From contig JAMKCF010000003.1 of assembly GCA_023634235.1 (NCBI GenBank), positions 25,204,742 to 25,268,741 on the forward strand: DNA of 64,000 bases. The letters are read 5' to 3'. How positions within the stretch are numbered: position 1 is the stretch's first letter; every line of letters begins with the position of its first letter. Source of the DNA: Pisaster brevispinus. Taxonomy: Eukaryota; Echinodermata; Asteroidea; Forcipulatida; Asteriidae. Both the position numbers and the translations under genes were made by a program. This document shows positions 1 to 11,048 of this stretch, in pieces. The notes under the pieces are model-generated. The model worked only from the letters and a program-made list of their open reading frames with translations. It did no database searches and had not been told where the DNA came from.

Positions 1-142
1 TGAGTTGTGACTATTGTTTTCTTCTAGTGGACCCTTTTGAGAAAATGGACTCTCCTTGGTAAACTGTAGAGGGCGCACTGAATTGTGAATTGCTTGGTAT
101 TAAAAAGTGATTAAGGTCCATTTTGATTATTAATGCACTTAC

Positions 143-258
143 CTTTAGAGGAACACTGCTCAAATTTGACCCAGAGAATTTTGTCTTTGTCTTCTGCCTT
201 GTTACCACTGTAAGCATCCTGAAGAAAGTCCACAACTGTGGCCATGTAGGATTTGTCA
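143..258 (-). CDS. BCAS3: BCAS3 coding exon 2
   Basis: Encodes residues 27-65 plus one base. The acceptor TTTTCTGTGCAG and donor AAAG/GTAAGT are strong. The conserved block SYMATVVDFLQ, AYSG, DKILWVKFE is the part that identifies the gene. Confidence 0.88.
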
Positions 259-2464
259 CTGCACAGAAAACAGGAGTGAAACAGGAAATGTAGCATTTAT
301 GGTAGGAAAGCAGAGCTGCCAACATTTGCATCTCGCAATCAGGGAGATTTTGTAGAACAATCAGGGAGATGTTTAAAGTTACACTCATAATAATAAGGAC
401 AAAGTTTCCACAATCATGGAGATTTCAAAATTTGTTTATCAGAAAATGGAAAGATTGGTTTATTTTCAGGAAACACTCTGTAGAATTGTTACTTTTTCAC
501 TGACAAACCAGTAAGTTGTCATGAGTTTGCCAGCTTTTCACTCATCCATATTTCATATAACATGTAAAAAGGGATTGTTTTCTAACATTGACATAGCCAG
601 CCTTACCACTTGGAGAGAATTTTGACTGGAAAGGATAACATAACATCACTATTTAATTTTAGTCTTAAAGCTTACTCTATGAAGTTAACACTAAAACAGG
701 GCTTGAATTTGAGGGGAAAATCCACAAGACTGCAGGGGCTTGTAGCTCAAAACTTCTACTGGACCAGAAAATTTGTTTCAAGACCGGAATCAAAATGAGA
801 AGAAACACTACATGTATCTACACAGTTTCACATTTGAGCTGTTTTTGGAACAAGCACTAAGAAAGGATTTATTTCATTTTTCTTATATGGGTATTACTTC
901 AATACTCAATGGAGTTGAAAGTTGTATTTATCACTTTAAATTAAAAATACGGCAAGTTGTTATTATTCAAAAACACTAGACTGCCGGACTTGTACGGTCG
1001 TAAGTTTACTGGCCCGACGCTAAAATCACTGGCCTAGGGCCCGCAGTCAAGTATAAAGTTCGAGCCCTGTAGAACCATTTTTTTCTATGAAATCTTTCCA
1101 TCTGAAACTAAGTCATCTTCCAGAAAACTGTATCTGAAACCCCCCCAAAAAAATAAATAAATAAATAAATAAATAAATAAAAATAACCAAATAAACTAAT
1201 GCAATTAACCAAATTTAAGGACAATGCTGTTTACATGCTGAAAATTATGCATGGCTTTTTAAGTTTCGCTATGTTCTCCTGACTCATACAACGAAGTATT
1301 TTAAAGCAAAAATTTGCACAGGTTTGTTGTTTCATGTAAATATGGTTGGTCACACAAAACATGAAAACAGTCTGCGACTATTTTGTCAGCTCTAGCCTCT
1401 ACCAATCCTGTAAATGCTTAGGATACTTGTATTCCAAACTTCCTGCACATTGCACACAAAGCACCTGGGTTAATGCCAACTTGCCAATGGTTGGCAATTT
1501 TTTTATGCTGTGTGGATGTGGTAGCAAAATTATGACAAAATCATGAGGGATATTCATGATTTCACAACTAAGTAAGACCATGGAGCTTTAAGACAATCCA
1601 TGTAGATGGTTTAACTGTTAAAATTGCTTTACAGTGTCATTTATGTAAATTGAGTCAAACAAATTTTATGACAAATTTTGTAGGCTTTTGCAGACTAAAA
1701 ACATCATCGCGCTCATTTATTACATCTCTTTGCGCAGACGGGAATGAGATGTGCACAAAACAAGCGCCATCAAGGTGTTGTGAAGTAATTTTCATGATTG
1801 TAATGCGGTGCGCATCTCACATCCATCTGAGCAAAGAGATGTATATAATTATAAATGAGTGCGCTGAGTAAATAAGTCTGATCTCCATTATTTAGATCAT
1901 GTAGATTGTAGCAGTTGATCGTATTATTGTTGTCAAGTTGTTGAGGGAACCCAACAAAGTATGGTATTCGAGCAAGTTGTTAATGTTAGTATGTCAATGT
2001 GAACAAAATTCACACTGCCAGTCGAAAATCAATTGACTTTCCCCCAAACTTGTGATGTTTTTTCCACTAATTCCAGCAGTTTTTTAGGGCTATCTTTTTT
2101 ACAAGTACAGTATCATTTGAATTTCGATCAGTGACTGTGAGTAAGTTTGAAGATCGTGAACGAGGCGGATTGAAAATTTCAGAGGGCAAAAGAATAGGAT
2201 TGCATTGGGGTGCTGGGCTGCCAAAGGACACGAAGTGGATTGGCCCTGCCCCTGGAGCTATATTTTACTAATTTTAATATATTATTATTCAAAAATTATT
2301 AATATTGCCATTAAAATTATCACAACACTCAGTAATCATTCATGAGTAATTAAAAATTACTCAGTTACTGGTTCTTAATCTCACCTAACGGGCTGAGCCC
2401 TCACCGAAACCCCGCCTGCCCGAGACGAGGAAGCGGGCCGTTTGCTAGGGGACTGGTAAGCCAT
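143..2464 (-). CDS. BCAS3: BCAS3, N-terminal part (two exons; continues beyond the left edge)
   Basis: Partial minus-strand gene. Exons 2464-2385 and 258-143 join in phase (AG+T gives Ser27) to give the first 65 residues. The protein starts MAYQSPSKRP, and residues 30-60 hold SYMATVVDFLQ and KILWVKFE. These match the opening of metazoan BCAS3 (human: SYMESVVTFLQD and KIVWVRFE, followed by the WD40-like propeller). BCAS3 is a cytoskeleton- and phosphoinositide-associated protein that acts with PHAF1 at the forming autophagosome. The propeller, BCAS3 domain and C-terminus lie outside the window. Both donors (GTGAGA, GTAAGT) and the CAG acceptor are good. The start codon lies 669 bp from the SNAP29 start on the other strand, so the two probably share a promoter region. 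The identification rests on about 40 aligned residues recalled from memory. Confidence 0.85.
697..1068. mobile_element. MITE with CAGGGCTTGAATTT termini, copy 1
   Basis: The ends are CAGGGCTTGAATTT on the left and AAGTTCGAGCCCTG on the right. A second copy in the opposite orientation lies at 49104-49456 and shares internal words such as TTACTGGCCCGACGCTAAAA and GACCGTACAAGTCCGGC. The short TIRs suggest a non-autonomous DNA transposon, possibly hAT-like. It has no coding capacity. Confidence 0.65.
1148..1190. repeat. (AAAT)n microsatellite
   Basis: About eight AAAT/AAATA units. It sits where the neighbouring TA-flanked element is truncated. Confidence 0.85.
1195..1412 (-). mobile_element. Truncated copy of the TA-flanked CAGGATTGG MITE
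   Basis: The reverse complement begins TACAGGATTGGTAGAG and follows the two complete copies at 32.7 and 33.7 kb: the ACAAAATAGTC word, then TTTTCATGTTTTGTGTGA, then ACAAACCTGTGCAAATTT. The distal TIR is missing. Confidence 0.7.
1707..1867. repeat. Hairpin element (imperfect inverted repeat)
   Basis: The left arm (CGCGCTCATTTATTACATCTC, then GAGATGTGCAC) is mirrored on the right (GTGCGCATCTC, then GAGATGTATATAATTATAAA and TGAGTGCGC). It is a probable MITE with no coding capacity. Confidence 0.55.
2385..2464 (-). CDS. BCAS3: BCAS3 coding exon 1
   Basis: Encodes residues 1-26 plus two bases. The basic, Ser-rich start (SPSKRPASSSRAGG, then VSVRAQPV) parallels the SPRRPSRCTGG then VVVRPQAV stretch of the vertebrate protein. 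It sits in a GC-rich island within AT-rich flanks. The plus-strand open frame here (2354-2644) is a shadow. Confidence 0.8.
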
Positions 2465-3132
2465 CTGCCCCGCCGGGTCACGAGCAGTGAAGCAAGCCTT
2501 GCCCAACTCAGCGAAGACGACAAGAGTCGAAGGTCACAGCTGATCATGAACGTAATCACAACGAGAGCGATTCTCCACCCGTTCAATCACGAAATGCATG
2601 AAAAGATAGAGCTGGAAACTCACTTCCTGCAATCCCTCCAGTAAAACAGCCCCCTTTTCAGAGCATTTTGCGTGTTTTCAGAAGGCTTGTTTCGTTAAAA
2701 AATATCATTCCGCCTTTAAAATCCAAACGATAACTATTATTTTCGTTTACCGACTTCCAGTCAGCAAGATAGCAAAATGACGTTTGTTATTATTTTCCTT
2801 TTGGCTCTAAAGATGTTGCCTTAAAAATTGCTTAAAATCAAAATTGTATATTAAATTTTTGTAAATTGAAATATTAAAATATAAATTCAACAATATAAGT
2901 TTTTTTGACAACCTACAATTGATTATAATTTCATTTTTAAAGGTAACTTTTAGAAATTAAAATACATTGACTGAAAGAGCCGTTTTTGACCTCAAAAAAG
3001 ATGTGGGTTGTAGACATAACTGGTTCCCGACATTCTTTTGTTGCATAACTAAAAGTATTGTTATTGACCAGCGAAAACTACTTGAGAGCGGGGTGGTGAC
3101 GTCAGTTATTGACAAAAACACCCACGAGCAAG
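2465..3132. promoter_or_regulatory. Divergent BCAS3/SNAP29 promoter interval
   Basis: 668 bp between two outward-facing start codons. The BCAS3-proximal half is GC-richer and the middle is AT-rich. No TATA box could be placed with confidence. That it is a shared promoter is inferred from the geometry alone. Confidence 0.5.
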
Positions 3133-3399
3133 ATGTCTCACGGAAAACGTCCGAAAAACCCTTTCGATGATGATGGAGACTTCGTTTTTGTGCCAACTGG
3201 GTCATCTCAATCTGGAGGGAATAAATATGGTGATTTTGGTTACGAAGACGAAGAACGGGACTCATACGGGGACCCACATGCCGGTGCAATGTCCATTCAA
3301 AGTCAAATTGAACAGAGACAACAGAATATGTTACAGAGCACACAGCGGTCATTGGGTTTGGTGTACGAATCGGAAGACGTAGGAAACGAAACAGCTCAC
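3133..3399 (+). CDS. SNAP29: SNAP29 coding exon 1
   Basis: Residues 1-89, ending in phase 0 at CAC/GTGAGT. Carries the NPF motif, an acidic stretch and the first half of the Qb helix (QSQIEQRQQNML). Confidence 0.93.
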
Positions 3400-6300
3400 G
3401 TGAGTATGATCGCAATTATTATGAGTCAGTAAATAAGAACTATTATTATTGGTGGAGTCGTTTGATTCCAATTGTTGCTCTGAGAGTCTGAGAATGATTG
3501 TTTTTTTACCATTATTTTTATATAGAGAATGGTTGGTTTTACCTTTTAATTTAAATTGCTGAACCCCTGAAGTGAAAAAACATGTACATTCCAAAACAAT
3601 GAATTCTTAGTTTAAAACTTTAAAACTTAAAAGGGCGTATTCAAAAATCGCAAGAACCAAACTGCTGAACACCCCCCATCCGCCTCGCCCTGCCCCTCCC
3701 CTCCCCTCCCCAACCGTATAAACCATTTGTTTCACCAATGTTGAAAAGCATCCATCAGAAGCTCCCTGCCATTTAAAAAAAAAGTTATGAATGATTTCAA
3801 ATCGCCTAAGACAAATGCAAACAATGGTGCAACTCGTCTACCATCATGTTAGCAGTTTTTTTAATGGTTGTAACTTGTTTAATTAAAGTACCTGAAACTG
3901 CTTAAATATGTGAATAGACAGCCTTTACTGAAAATAATATTAGTTGATTAGATTACAATTGTTTATTTTTTACTTACTCTCAAATTTTGTTCAAAAAAGG
4001 GACTGAAAGGTCAGGTAACATTTTCCTCTAATGTTTTATGAAAATTTGAGGGCGATGTAATTATTTATTTATTTTCTTCTTCTTTTTTTGACATCAAATG
4101 AATCTACTCAATATTTGTTCAATGTCAGCCTCTGCATGACCATTCAAGTGTTGAAACACATTCGGGTGGTTTCAGGTACTTAACCCAAAAGTTACAACCC
4201 TTAGAACTTGCTGACATGCAGGAAAGTGGTACCATTTATTTTGTTTCCTGTTGTAAACCATCCTATAAAAAGCTAATATTTTGTTTCGTTCATCCAGGAA
4301 TTGTTACGACAAGGAGAACAACTTCAGAATATCGACAGGAAATTAGACACAATCAATAAGGACCTAGACGCCTCCAAGAGGCACGTGACATCTCTCCGCA
4401 GCGTCTTTGGGGGTGTCGTAAACTATTTTCAAGGGAGGAAAGCCAACAAAGAGGAGGCTGCCGAGCAGCAGAGAGCTCCGAGTAAGCTTCAGAAAATGGT
4501 CGATGACCGAGCGGATTCGCATTCTGGCAGACCAGATGACCAGGAGCATCCTGCAATGCGGCTGAAGAATCCCAACGTCACAAACTATTACAGTAAATAC
4601 GATACATCTGGCTTTCAAGAGATGCCCTCGTCTTCCACAAGGGATTATAGTCAAAAGTCAAGGACACAAGCATTTGATTCACAGCTGGATGAGAACTTAG
4701 GTGAGTTGTTTAAGCTGTTTTTTTACCCCTCAGCCCATTAGGCTGAAGGGGGTATTGTCTTTGCCTACTTCAGGACAGAATCGTCTTCAAGATCCTTGTG
4801 TATGTCTATCGCTCATCAAAAGGCACTTTACCACCATATCTCTCAGACAGACTCCACCAACCCTATCTTTCCTACTGCAAGTCTATGAGATCGAATAACA
4901 AACATTTCTTAAGGAAGCCCCTGACTAAACACATCATGGGGTGAAAGATCGTTTACTTCTGCTGCCCCTTCATAATGGAACAACTAACCGGGTCATATTA
5001 AACTTTCTTCATAATAATAATAATCGATTCTTATATAGCGCTTTATCACAGCCGAATGCCGTATCAAAGCGCTTCTGACATTATTACCCCTGGTCACTGG
5101 GCCATATATTTCATTCCTTAAACCATCTCAGCTCCCTGGGGAGTATACAGCCGGTGCTGCGAGTTTACCGCGCTCCAAGCTAATCATTCACATAAACCAT
5201 CTCTGCCCTCACAGGTACCCATTTTACCCCTGGGTGGAGAGAAGCAATTATGGTTAAGTGTCTTGCTCAAGGACACAAGTGTCACGACCGGGATTCGAAC
5301 CCACATCCCGATGACTTAACCACCAGAACTTGAGTCTGATGCTCTTATCCGCTCGGCCACGACACCCCACATCACTTCATCACTGGCTTTGTTTAAAACT
5401 TTCCTCAAGACTCCCATAATGAGGACTGCATAAACATCCCCCTCTACTGATGTGTCACTGTGCCATGAGCATCTCAAAGATGGATACCGGTGCATTATAA
5501 ATGCCCATTATTATTATTATTATTAGTCTGGACAAACATTTGCCATTACTCCAGTTAGAATTTACATATGGATTTGTAACTTGGGTGGGTGGGGGATGGG
5601 GTTGCCCGTTGGGAAAGGAATGTTGACATTGTTTTGGGAGTGTAAAGGTAAAAATTCAAGACCACAGTGGTGAGTTATAGATTCGGGACTGTAACTCCAT
5701 TTAGAATTGACATTCATTCATTCATTCATTCATATTTATTTCCACTTAATCATTTTAAAGGGAAAAGGTTAGACAATAATTTAGATAAACGGAAAAGATT
5801 AAGCGGTGGGCTTCTCCAAAAAGCAAGCTTGTCAAGTGGAGAAGTCCATTATGTGTAGAAAAAATATATATTAAATACATTAGTTCCTTTAACTTAACTA
5901 CATACACAATGAAATATACTTTAAGTTGCAACATACAGAGACAAGGGACCAACACAAACAGGACAAGACAAGACAAATCCACAAGACAAGACATGGCCCA
6001 AATACTTGTGTACTGGATAACCTCTCGGCCACCCTAGTGCTCAGCAGTACTCAATACTTGACTGAAAAGTACTTGATTGCAACACTGGTTTTATGTGGTG
6101 GAAACCCCATGGCATGTGCACTGCGGACCGACTGCAATTTTAATAAAAGAGCCAGCTCCTCAGGAGAGTGCGCCGGCTGGACAACAGTAGGGTTTTAATT
6201 CATTTATTGTTCTGTTTGTCAGTCCTCAATGACAATTTTTTGACTCTCCTCAGTTATTGATTGAAAACCATTTCTCAATCTGAGACTAATTACAGTTGAA

Positions 6301-6493
6301 TTGCTTTTTCTCTTCTACCGAAACAGATGAATTGTCAGCAGGAATCGGTCGACTCAAAAACCTCGGTCTTGGTCTGGGGGACGAGATCGTTCGGCAGAAC
6401 GACGACATCGACCGTATCACTCACAAAACCGGAAATGTGGACACCCGCATTGCAGGCGTCAATAGAGACGTCAACAAGATCTTGTACAGATGA
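3133..6493 (+). CDS. SNAP29: SNAP29, synaptosomal-associated protein 29 (Qbc SNARE)
   Basis: Coding exons 3133-3399, 4298-4700 and 6327-6493 join to 837 nt (278 aa; human SNAP29 has 258). SNAP29 supplies the Qb and Qc helices to SNARE bundles, for example with syntaxin-17 and VAMP8 in autophagosome-lysosome fusion. What the sequence shows: an NPF endocytic motif at residues 9-11 followed by acidic DDD, as in vertebrate SNAP29; a Qb SNARE helix centred on the zero-layer Gln94 (RQGEQL), followed by SVFGGVVNYF; a hydrophilic linker without the palmitoylated Cys cluster of SNAP25; and a Qc helix with zero-layer Gln247 (VRQNDDIDRI) running almost to the C-terminus. All splice sites are GT-AG and in phase. 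The start is chosen at 3133 because it gives the NPF at the family position; an upstream in-frame ATG at 3109 would add eight residues. Confidence 0.95.
3400..4297 (+). other. SNAP29 intron 1
   Basis: 898 bp, AT-rich except for a C-rich tract at about 3670-3712 (CCCCTCCC units). No gene or recognisable element was seen. Confidence 0.7.
4298..4700 (+). CDS. SNAP29: SNAP29 coding exon 2
   Basis: Residues 90-223 plus one base. Holds the Qb zero-layer Gln94, the SVFGGVVNYF block and the whole inter-helix linker, which is rich in Lys, Glu and Ser. The donor is G/GTGAGT. Confidence 0.93.
4741..5526 (+). mobile_element. LINE 3' end (CR1/L2-like), split by a SINE
   Basis: Shortly after exon 2, the sequence at 4760-5005 reads as decayed reverse-transcriptase C-terminus: in shifting frames it gives VYRSSKGTLPPYLSDRLHQP and later LRKPLTKHIMG. 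It resumes at 5369-5526 with FKTFLKTPIM, a short 3' UTR and the tail GGTGCATTATAAATGCCC followed by ATT repeats. The interruption is the SINE at 5012-5368. It is dead, with frameshifts and no 5' part. Confidence 0.65.
5012..5368 (-). mobile_element. tRNA-derived SINE, near full length
   Basis: Read on the minus strand it starts GTGTCGTGGCCGAGCGGATA, a class-II (Ser/Leu-type) tRNA 5' half and A box. The B box GGTTCGAATCCC and CGTGACAC follow, then a body (GTGTCCTTGAGCAAGACACTT) and a tail AGCGCTATATAAGAATCG ending in ATT repeats. Relatives or pieces lie at 23.03-23.15, 36.3-36.5 and 45.0-45.09 kb. The tail resembles that of the LINE it interrupts. Confidence 0.8.
6085..6325. repeat. Interspersed repeat shared with FLOT2 intron 2
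   Basis: Words such as CCCCATGGC, AAAGAGCCA, GGAGAG and AGTAGGGTTTTAA recur in the same order at about 17.69-17.83 kb. The class is not recognised. Confidence 0.5.
6327..6493 (+). CDS. SNAP29: SNAP29 coding exon 3 (terminal)
   Basis: Residues 224-278 and the TGA stop. This is the Qc SNARE motif, from ELSAGIGRLK through DEIVRQNDDIDRI to NKILYR. Confidence 0.94.
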
Positions 6494-9482
6494 AACTATT
6501 TTAAAAGTTACTCAAGACACAAGTCATCGATTAGCTAATTAATATTGATGGAGCTTCCTCCCACGTCTCACCAAAGTCAGAGAGAAAACTGAGACGAGAG
6601 ACATCAATCCACATTTAAGCTGTGGGTTTGTAGCAGTAGCCTCTCTCCCCCCCCCCCCCCCCAAGAACAAATAAATGAAAAAACAAAAACAGCTTTAGAA
6701 ATGCTGACTAGGTTTTAGGCTCAGACTCTCATACAGTATTTAGTAAGGCTTGTAGGAACCGAGTTATAGTACGGTAAAACACAACACATTCTATCAGCCG
6801 TGATGATACCAGGGTGCAGGTATTCCTATAGATCTCAAAATCTGACCAGGATTGTAGAGCCGCGGTTTCAGAAAAGTCTTGCGGTCATGGGATGTCGTTT
6901 CAAGGCCCTTTCAGACAGAGAACATTTTTAACGAGAGACCTTGACTAAAATTCCATCGATGTTAAAAAAACAGCAAATTCCAGTAATGTGAGAGCTATCC
7001 CTGTTCCAGACCTCCCCCAAATAGCAACCATGTTAAAATCACCACGATTATGTAGTAGTGTGAAACGATTACAGTGCAATAACCAAGGACCCTTGCTACA
7101 TGGCAATATTATTATTCTCATGCACAGAACGTGTCACTAGTAGAAGTAAGTGCTCAAAAACAAGGGACTTGGAAGTCCTGCGAAAGCTTGTTAAATAATC
7201 ACAATGAATTGAAGTCAACGACAGCTGGCACCCATTACCAAGAACCTTTGTTACTGGTTCTGTTTGAAAGTTCCTTTAGACTCCCAGTTGATCCAAGTTT
7301 CTTTGTGCTTGGGGATTTTGTGTTTTTTGATGGTGTTTGTCCTCTGATTTGTACATACATTGATAATTACACCACTTGTAAGTTTTGTGTTTATAGGCTA
7401 CGTGTAAAAATCCTGCTGGAAAATATTCTCATCTTTAATATTCTGAAACATGCAACCATAATTTTGTGTGTGGTTTCAAGAGTTAAGTTCATCATGTAAA
7501 GTGCTATATGAATTTGTTGAACTCAGGAAGTTTTCCCTAGGGTGAATAGGAAGATGCAGAGTTTGTGTTCACTGCTGTACCTTTCGATTGAAATGCTTTT
7601 GTGTTCAGCCCTATTTTCATACAACAATAACATTGAGCCAAGTTGACAGGAAAGTTGAGTCATAGTTATAATCATTTGAGGCATGTATTGTAGCAGTAAA
7701 TCCATCCATAATGTCTGCTTGCTTAAAATTACCGTAGAATCGCAAACAATTGCTACATCAAAGTCTGCGCCTGTTTCTTGTGGACAGTATTTTTGCAACA
7801 ACAAAAACCAGATCTGTGCGTAAAATGTGCGCAGACTTGCCCTTCAACCTTTGAATAATTTGCTGCTACGTTGGATCTGTAGTAGGTAATAGTCATTCTT
7901 ATCGTAAAGGTACCTACGGTCATACTTTGGTAGTGCCCCGAAAAGAAATAAATTTTCATCTGAAAGCCTATAAAGACGGTAATGGCAGTAAGCATCCTGC
8001 GAAAATATTTCTTCATCTGAGGCAGTACCTTTTGATTCGAAATCAATAATGTATGTCTACAAATTTGAATGTCCAAAGATAGTCAGTAGGCGACTTTTAA
8101 AAATGTGTGTGTTGTCCATTTGAATGCTGCCCTCAATACGGAAGGAGATGTGGTTGATACCCGCTAAATGTGGATGGGTTCAATGTTGTTGAGGAAAATA
8201 CCTTGATAGTTTTTTTGCTGTTTTCTCAACAAGTAGACACTTTATTCAACAGAAAATTTTGCATGTGACTTTTGGGTGGTTTTTTTAAATAATTTTGCCT
8301 GTAAGTCAGCTGTAAAAAAAACCCAAACAAACAATCGATGACCCTACTTTTAATTTTGGTGCTCTTTTTATTGCAAAAGTTTGCTTCAAATTGAAATTTA
8401 ACATTAGACTTTGGGATACCACAAAGACAAGTTTCTTTAAAGCTGGTACTGGGCTACTAATTTCAACTGGCTTGTAAACCTCGAGGACAGGAGGGGTCAG
8501 TGCTTTGGCGTTTGCTAAGACAAGTGGATGCGAGGTCCAACGAAAAATACTTGGACGCTCTGAATCATATAGGGAGGAACCGGAACTAACTTTGTGGTTT
8601 AAACCAGACCATGGGAGCATCTTAAAAGTCGGGTACCTTCTAGGTGCGAAAAAACGTTCCCGTTGGGATACACCCGCATTGCAGTGGACTGTTCCTCTGG
8701 ACTACGACAATGTGCCGAACTTTGGGTGCAATCCTACTCAAGTGAATATCTGCACTAGCAATTTAACTGTTCCAAAGGAACGTTGTTGCAGGTCAGCAGA
8801 CCGGTCTATGTACACGCGCTGGAATGCTCATCCGATCCAATAAGAACATTTTGATATGCTTCCAAACTGCCAGCTTTACATAATTTTTGTTATTTTTTGT
8901 TCAAAGGGAAGGTACAACACTTTAAAGATTTTTTTCATATCAAAGGTAATGATTTAAAGCAAGAGTTTTAGATATGACCGATCAAGATGTTTTGAACAAG
9001 CTTCCAAAATCAGTGTGAATGTAAAAATCACAAGGGTTTTACCTTCTCTTTATGAAAGACTAATATGTGCAGTTTGTCAGATTTTAAAAAGTGGTATCAT
9101 TTCCTCAGTTTTGTTAAGTCTCGGCAGTATTACATTTTTTACTAAATAAATAAATAATTTAAGAATTAATGAATTACTAATTTTACGGATGATTGATAGG
9201 TTGGGTCATACTCGTATTAATCTAAAACTAACTCATTAAAATGTAAACAGAAACATGATAATACTTTGTGCAGCAGGGGCGCAATTTCATAGAGTTGCTT
9301 ATGCATGCAACAGTTATAATGCCAGTATAAGGTTACCATTCAAAATCCCATGTCACATGTACAATCTGTGTGACTGGTATCCTGCTTGTTTATGCTTAGC
9401 AGCAAATACACAGTGTACTTGTTCAATATTTCTTTGATTCAGCAGTTCAGTGGAGATAGGGCCCAGATGTCATTATCACTAA

Positions 9483-9614
9483 GGCCGTATCGGAGTTGGG
9501 GGCTACGGCTAGGTCTGTGGCTGAGGGTGTTGCTAAGGATGTCCTATACTTCAGCTAATAATGACCCGGCTATTTAGCCGTAGCCATAGCTGTAGCCACC
9601 AATTGTGACACAGC
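9483..9614. mobile_element. Palindromic MITE with GGCCGTGTC-type ends, copy 1
   Basis: The arms contain GGGGGCTACGGCTA on the left and TAGCCGTAGCC, TGTAGCCACC on the right. The ends read GGCCGTATCGGAG and TTGTGACACAGCC. The same family occurs at 57705-57836. Confidence 0.6.
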
Positions 9615-9765
9615 CATAATTTTTCTGAGGACAATAATGATACCTTGTTTAGAGGTTTGGATTAACTCAAGGTAGAGGGATATCCCAGTTGGGGTAGTCT
9701 GGTTGACAAAGGCTTTGTGAGCCTTAATACAAATCAAAACATCAATGTCATGAATTTTGTTTTTC

Positions 9766-9851
9766 CAGAGGTCGCAGGTTCGATTCCCGCCCTTCAACTC
9801 AAAGTTGTTTACATTTCACTCAGTCGGTTTTCCTTGTGGTTTATTACTTGG
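9766..9851 (+). mobile_element. SINE, B box plus conserved tail
   Basis: A tRNA-type T arm (CGCAGGTTCGATTCCCGC) is followed by a tail ending GTTTTCCTTGTGGTTTATTA. The same tail, consensus ACCCAGTCAGTTTCCCTTGT, occurs at 28.9, 38.7, 43.7 and 48.8 kb. Confidence 0.7.
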
Positions 9852-10528
9852 TATCCTAAATTGTATCTAATTAATTTTATAATGTGAACTACCATGTAAA
9901 TCGTACCAAAATTGAAAACTCTACTCACAAACTAAAGCACTTTAAATTAACATTATTTATTTTCAAATATTTTTTTGAAAGGCTTCTGGTTAAATTGTTA
10001 ATAAAGAACTGCACAAAATGTACACGTAGAAAAGCTTTTCGGTGAGGTAGTTAATTTGAGAGTAAACAGTTAAATGGAGTTGCATAAGATGATTGTAGCA
10101 CTTTACATCAAATCAATCAAATAATCAAAGCCCCATCAATGTTAGCTTCTAGCAAAACTCTGTGAAAATATGAAATGTTCATATCCTTGTGAATTAATTG
10201 ATGCTGAATGACTTCAAATTTAAAAAGGCTGTCGGCAGGACAAATTTTATAACAATATGAAATAACGTACAAGAAAGCAACTGTTACAAAAAATATGTGA
10301 ACAATTAAATTTTGCAGTGGTTAAGTTTTCAATTGCCATTTCTGAAACTAAAACTTTTGGAAATGTTGCCTTTTTAAAAATGTTGTGCACCCATCTAGAA
10401 ACATTAAGGCGCCATCCTACATCGAGCAGTGAAAGCTACATGTAACAATTTTTTTTTTTTTTTTTTAACCACCACATAAATACGTGTTCTTCCAATGATG
10501 GAAGTTTACAGATTGAAGTTGAAGTTGA

Positions 10529-11048
10529 TTACATAATACTCTGACGCGGCCAGTCCAGTAGTTTCAGTATCCCATGCTGCCCTCTTGCGTTCGGGGCGTA
10601 CCTCCCATACACTTCTAAATTATTCTCAGGGATGGAAGACTGCCACCCTATTTCAGCCGATGTCGTCTTAGGAAATGCCTGGAATGGGCGAGGTATCTCT
10701 TCGGATTGAGACCCTGTACTGATGGTAGGGAGCCTAGCCCGTTGGTGGGAGGTCATCTGCGAGTCTTGGTACGGGTGCACAGGTGAGCACGAGAGGTGAC
10801 TACTGCCCAAGATTGACGGCAGGCGAGTGGAGGAAAAACCCGGGGTCGATCTTCGCGAGGAGGATGCTGATGGGGATTGGTCGCTACCGACGGATGGACA
10901 CCGGGTTGGGTAGAGGGAGTCGCCGGCTTCCGGGATGAGGCGCTCGCCGATCAGTCGGCGGTTCAGACGGGTGTATTCACGGGTCATCAGCCCCCATTGC
11001 TCCGGCCATTTTCGGAGTGACTGAAGCTCATGACGAACGTGATCTTTC
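10529..11048 (-). CDS. CIMIP1: CIMIP1-like coding exon 2 (terminal)
   Basis: Residues 19-191 and the TAA stop. The acceptor AATATAG/G is weak in pyrimidines but keeps phase. GC content is well above the flanks. Confidence 0.85.

Larger units (their letters stand above)
259..2384 (-). other. BCAS3 intron 1 and its repeat content
   Basis: A 2.1-kb intron with no further coding sense seen. It holds a 372-bp TIR element, an AAAT microsatellite, a truncated copy of the TA-flanked CAGGATTGG element and a hairpin element, each listed separately. Confidence 0.7.
6494..10528. other. SNAP29 3' flank and intergenic stretch
   Basis: No gene could be supported. A poly-C run lies at 6645-6662 and a candidate poly(A) signal AATAAA at about 6670, which would end SNAP29 mRNA some 180 bp after the stop. 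Repeats include the palindromic MITE at 9483-9614 and the SINE at 9766-9851. An open frame at 8505-8843 is discussed under rejected items. Confidence 0.55.

Noticed and set aside
2354..2644. Plus-strand open frame that looked like a terminal exon
   Set aside because: The opposite strand at 2464-2385 encodes the BCAS3 start with a proper donor that joins in phase to exon 2. The plus frame is a shadow of the same GC-rich island.
8505..8843. 112-codon plus-strand frame with fairly gene-like composition (LTLWFKPDHGSILKVGYLLG...)
   Set aside because: No in-frame ATG at a sensible place, no convincing acceptor upstream, no recognised family, and the minus strand is equally open. Could be a degraded transposon gene.
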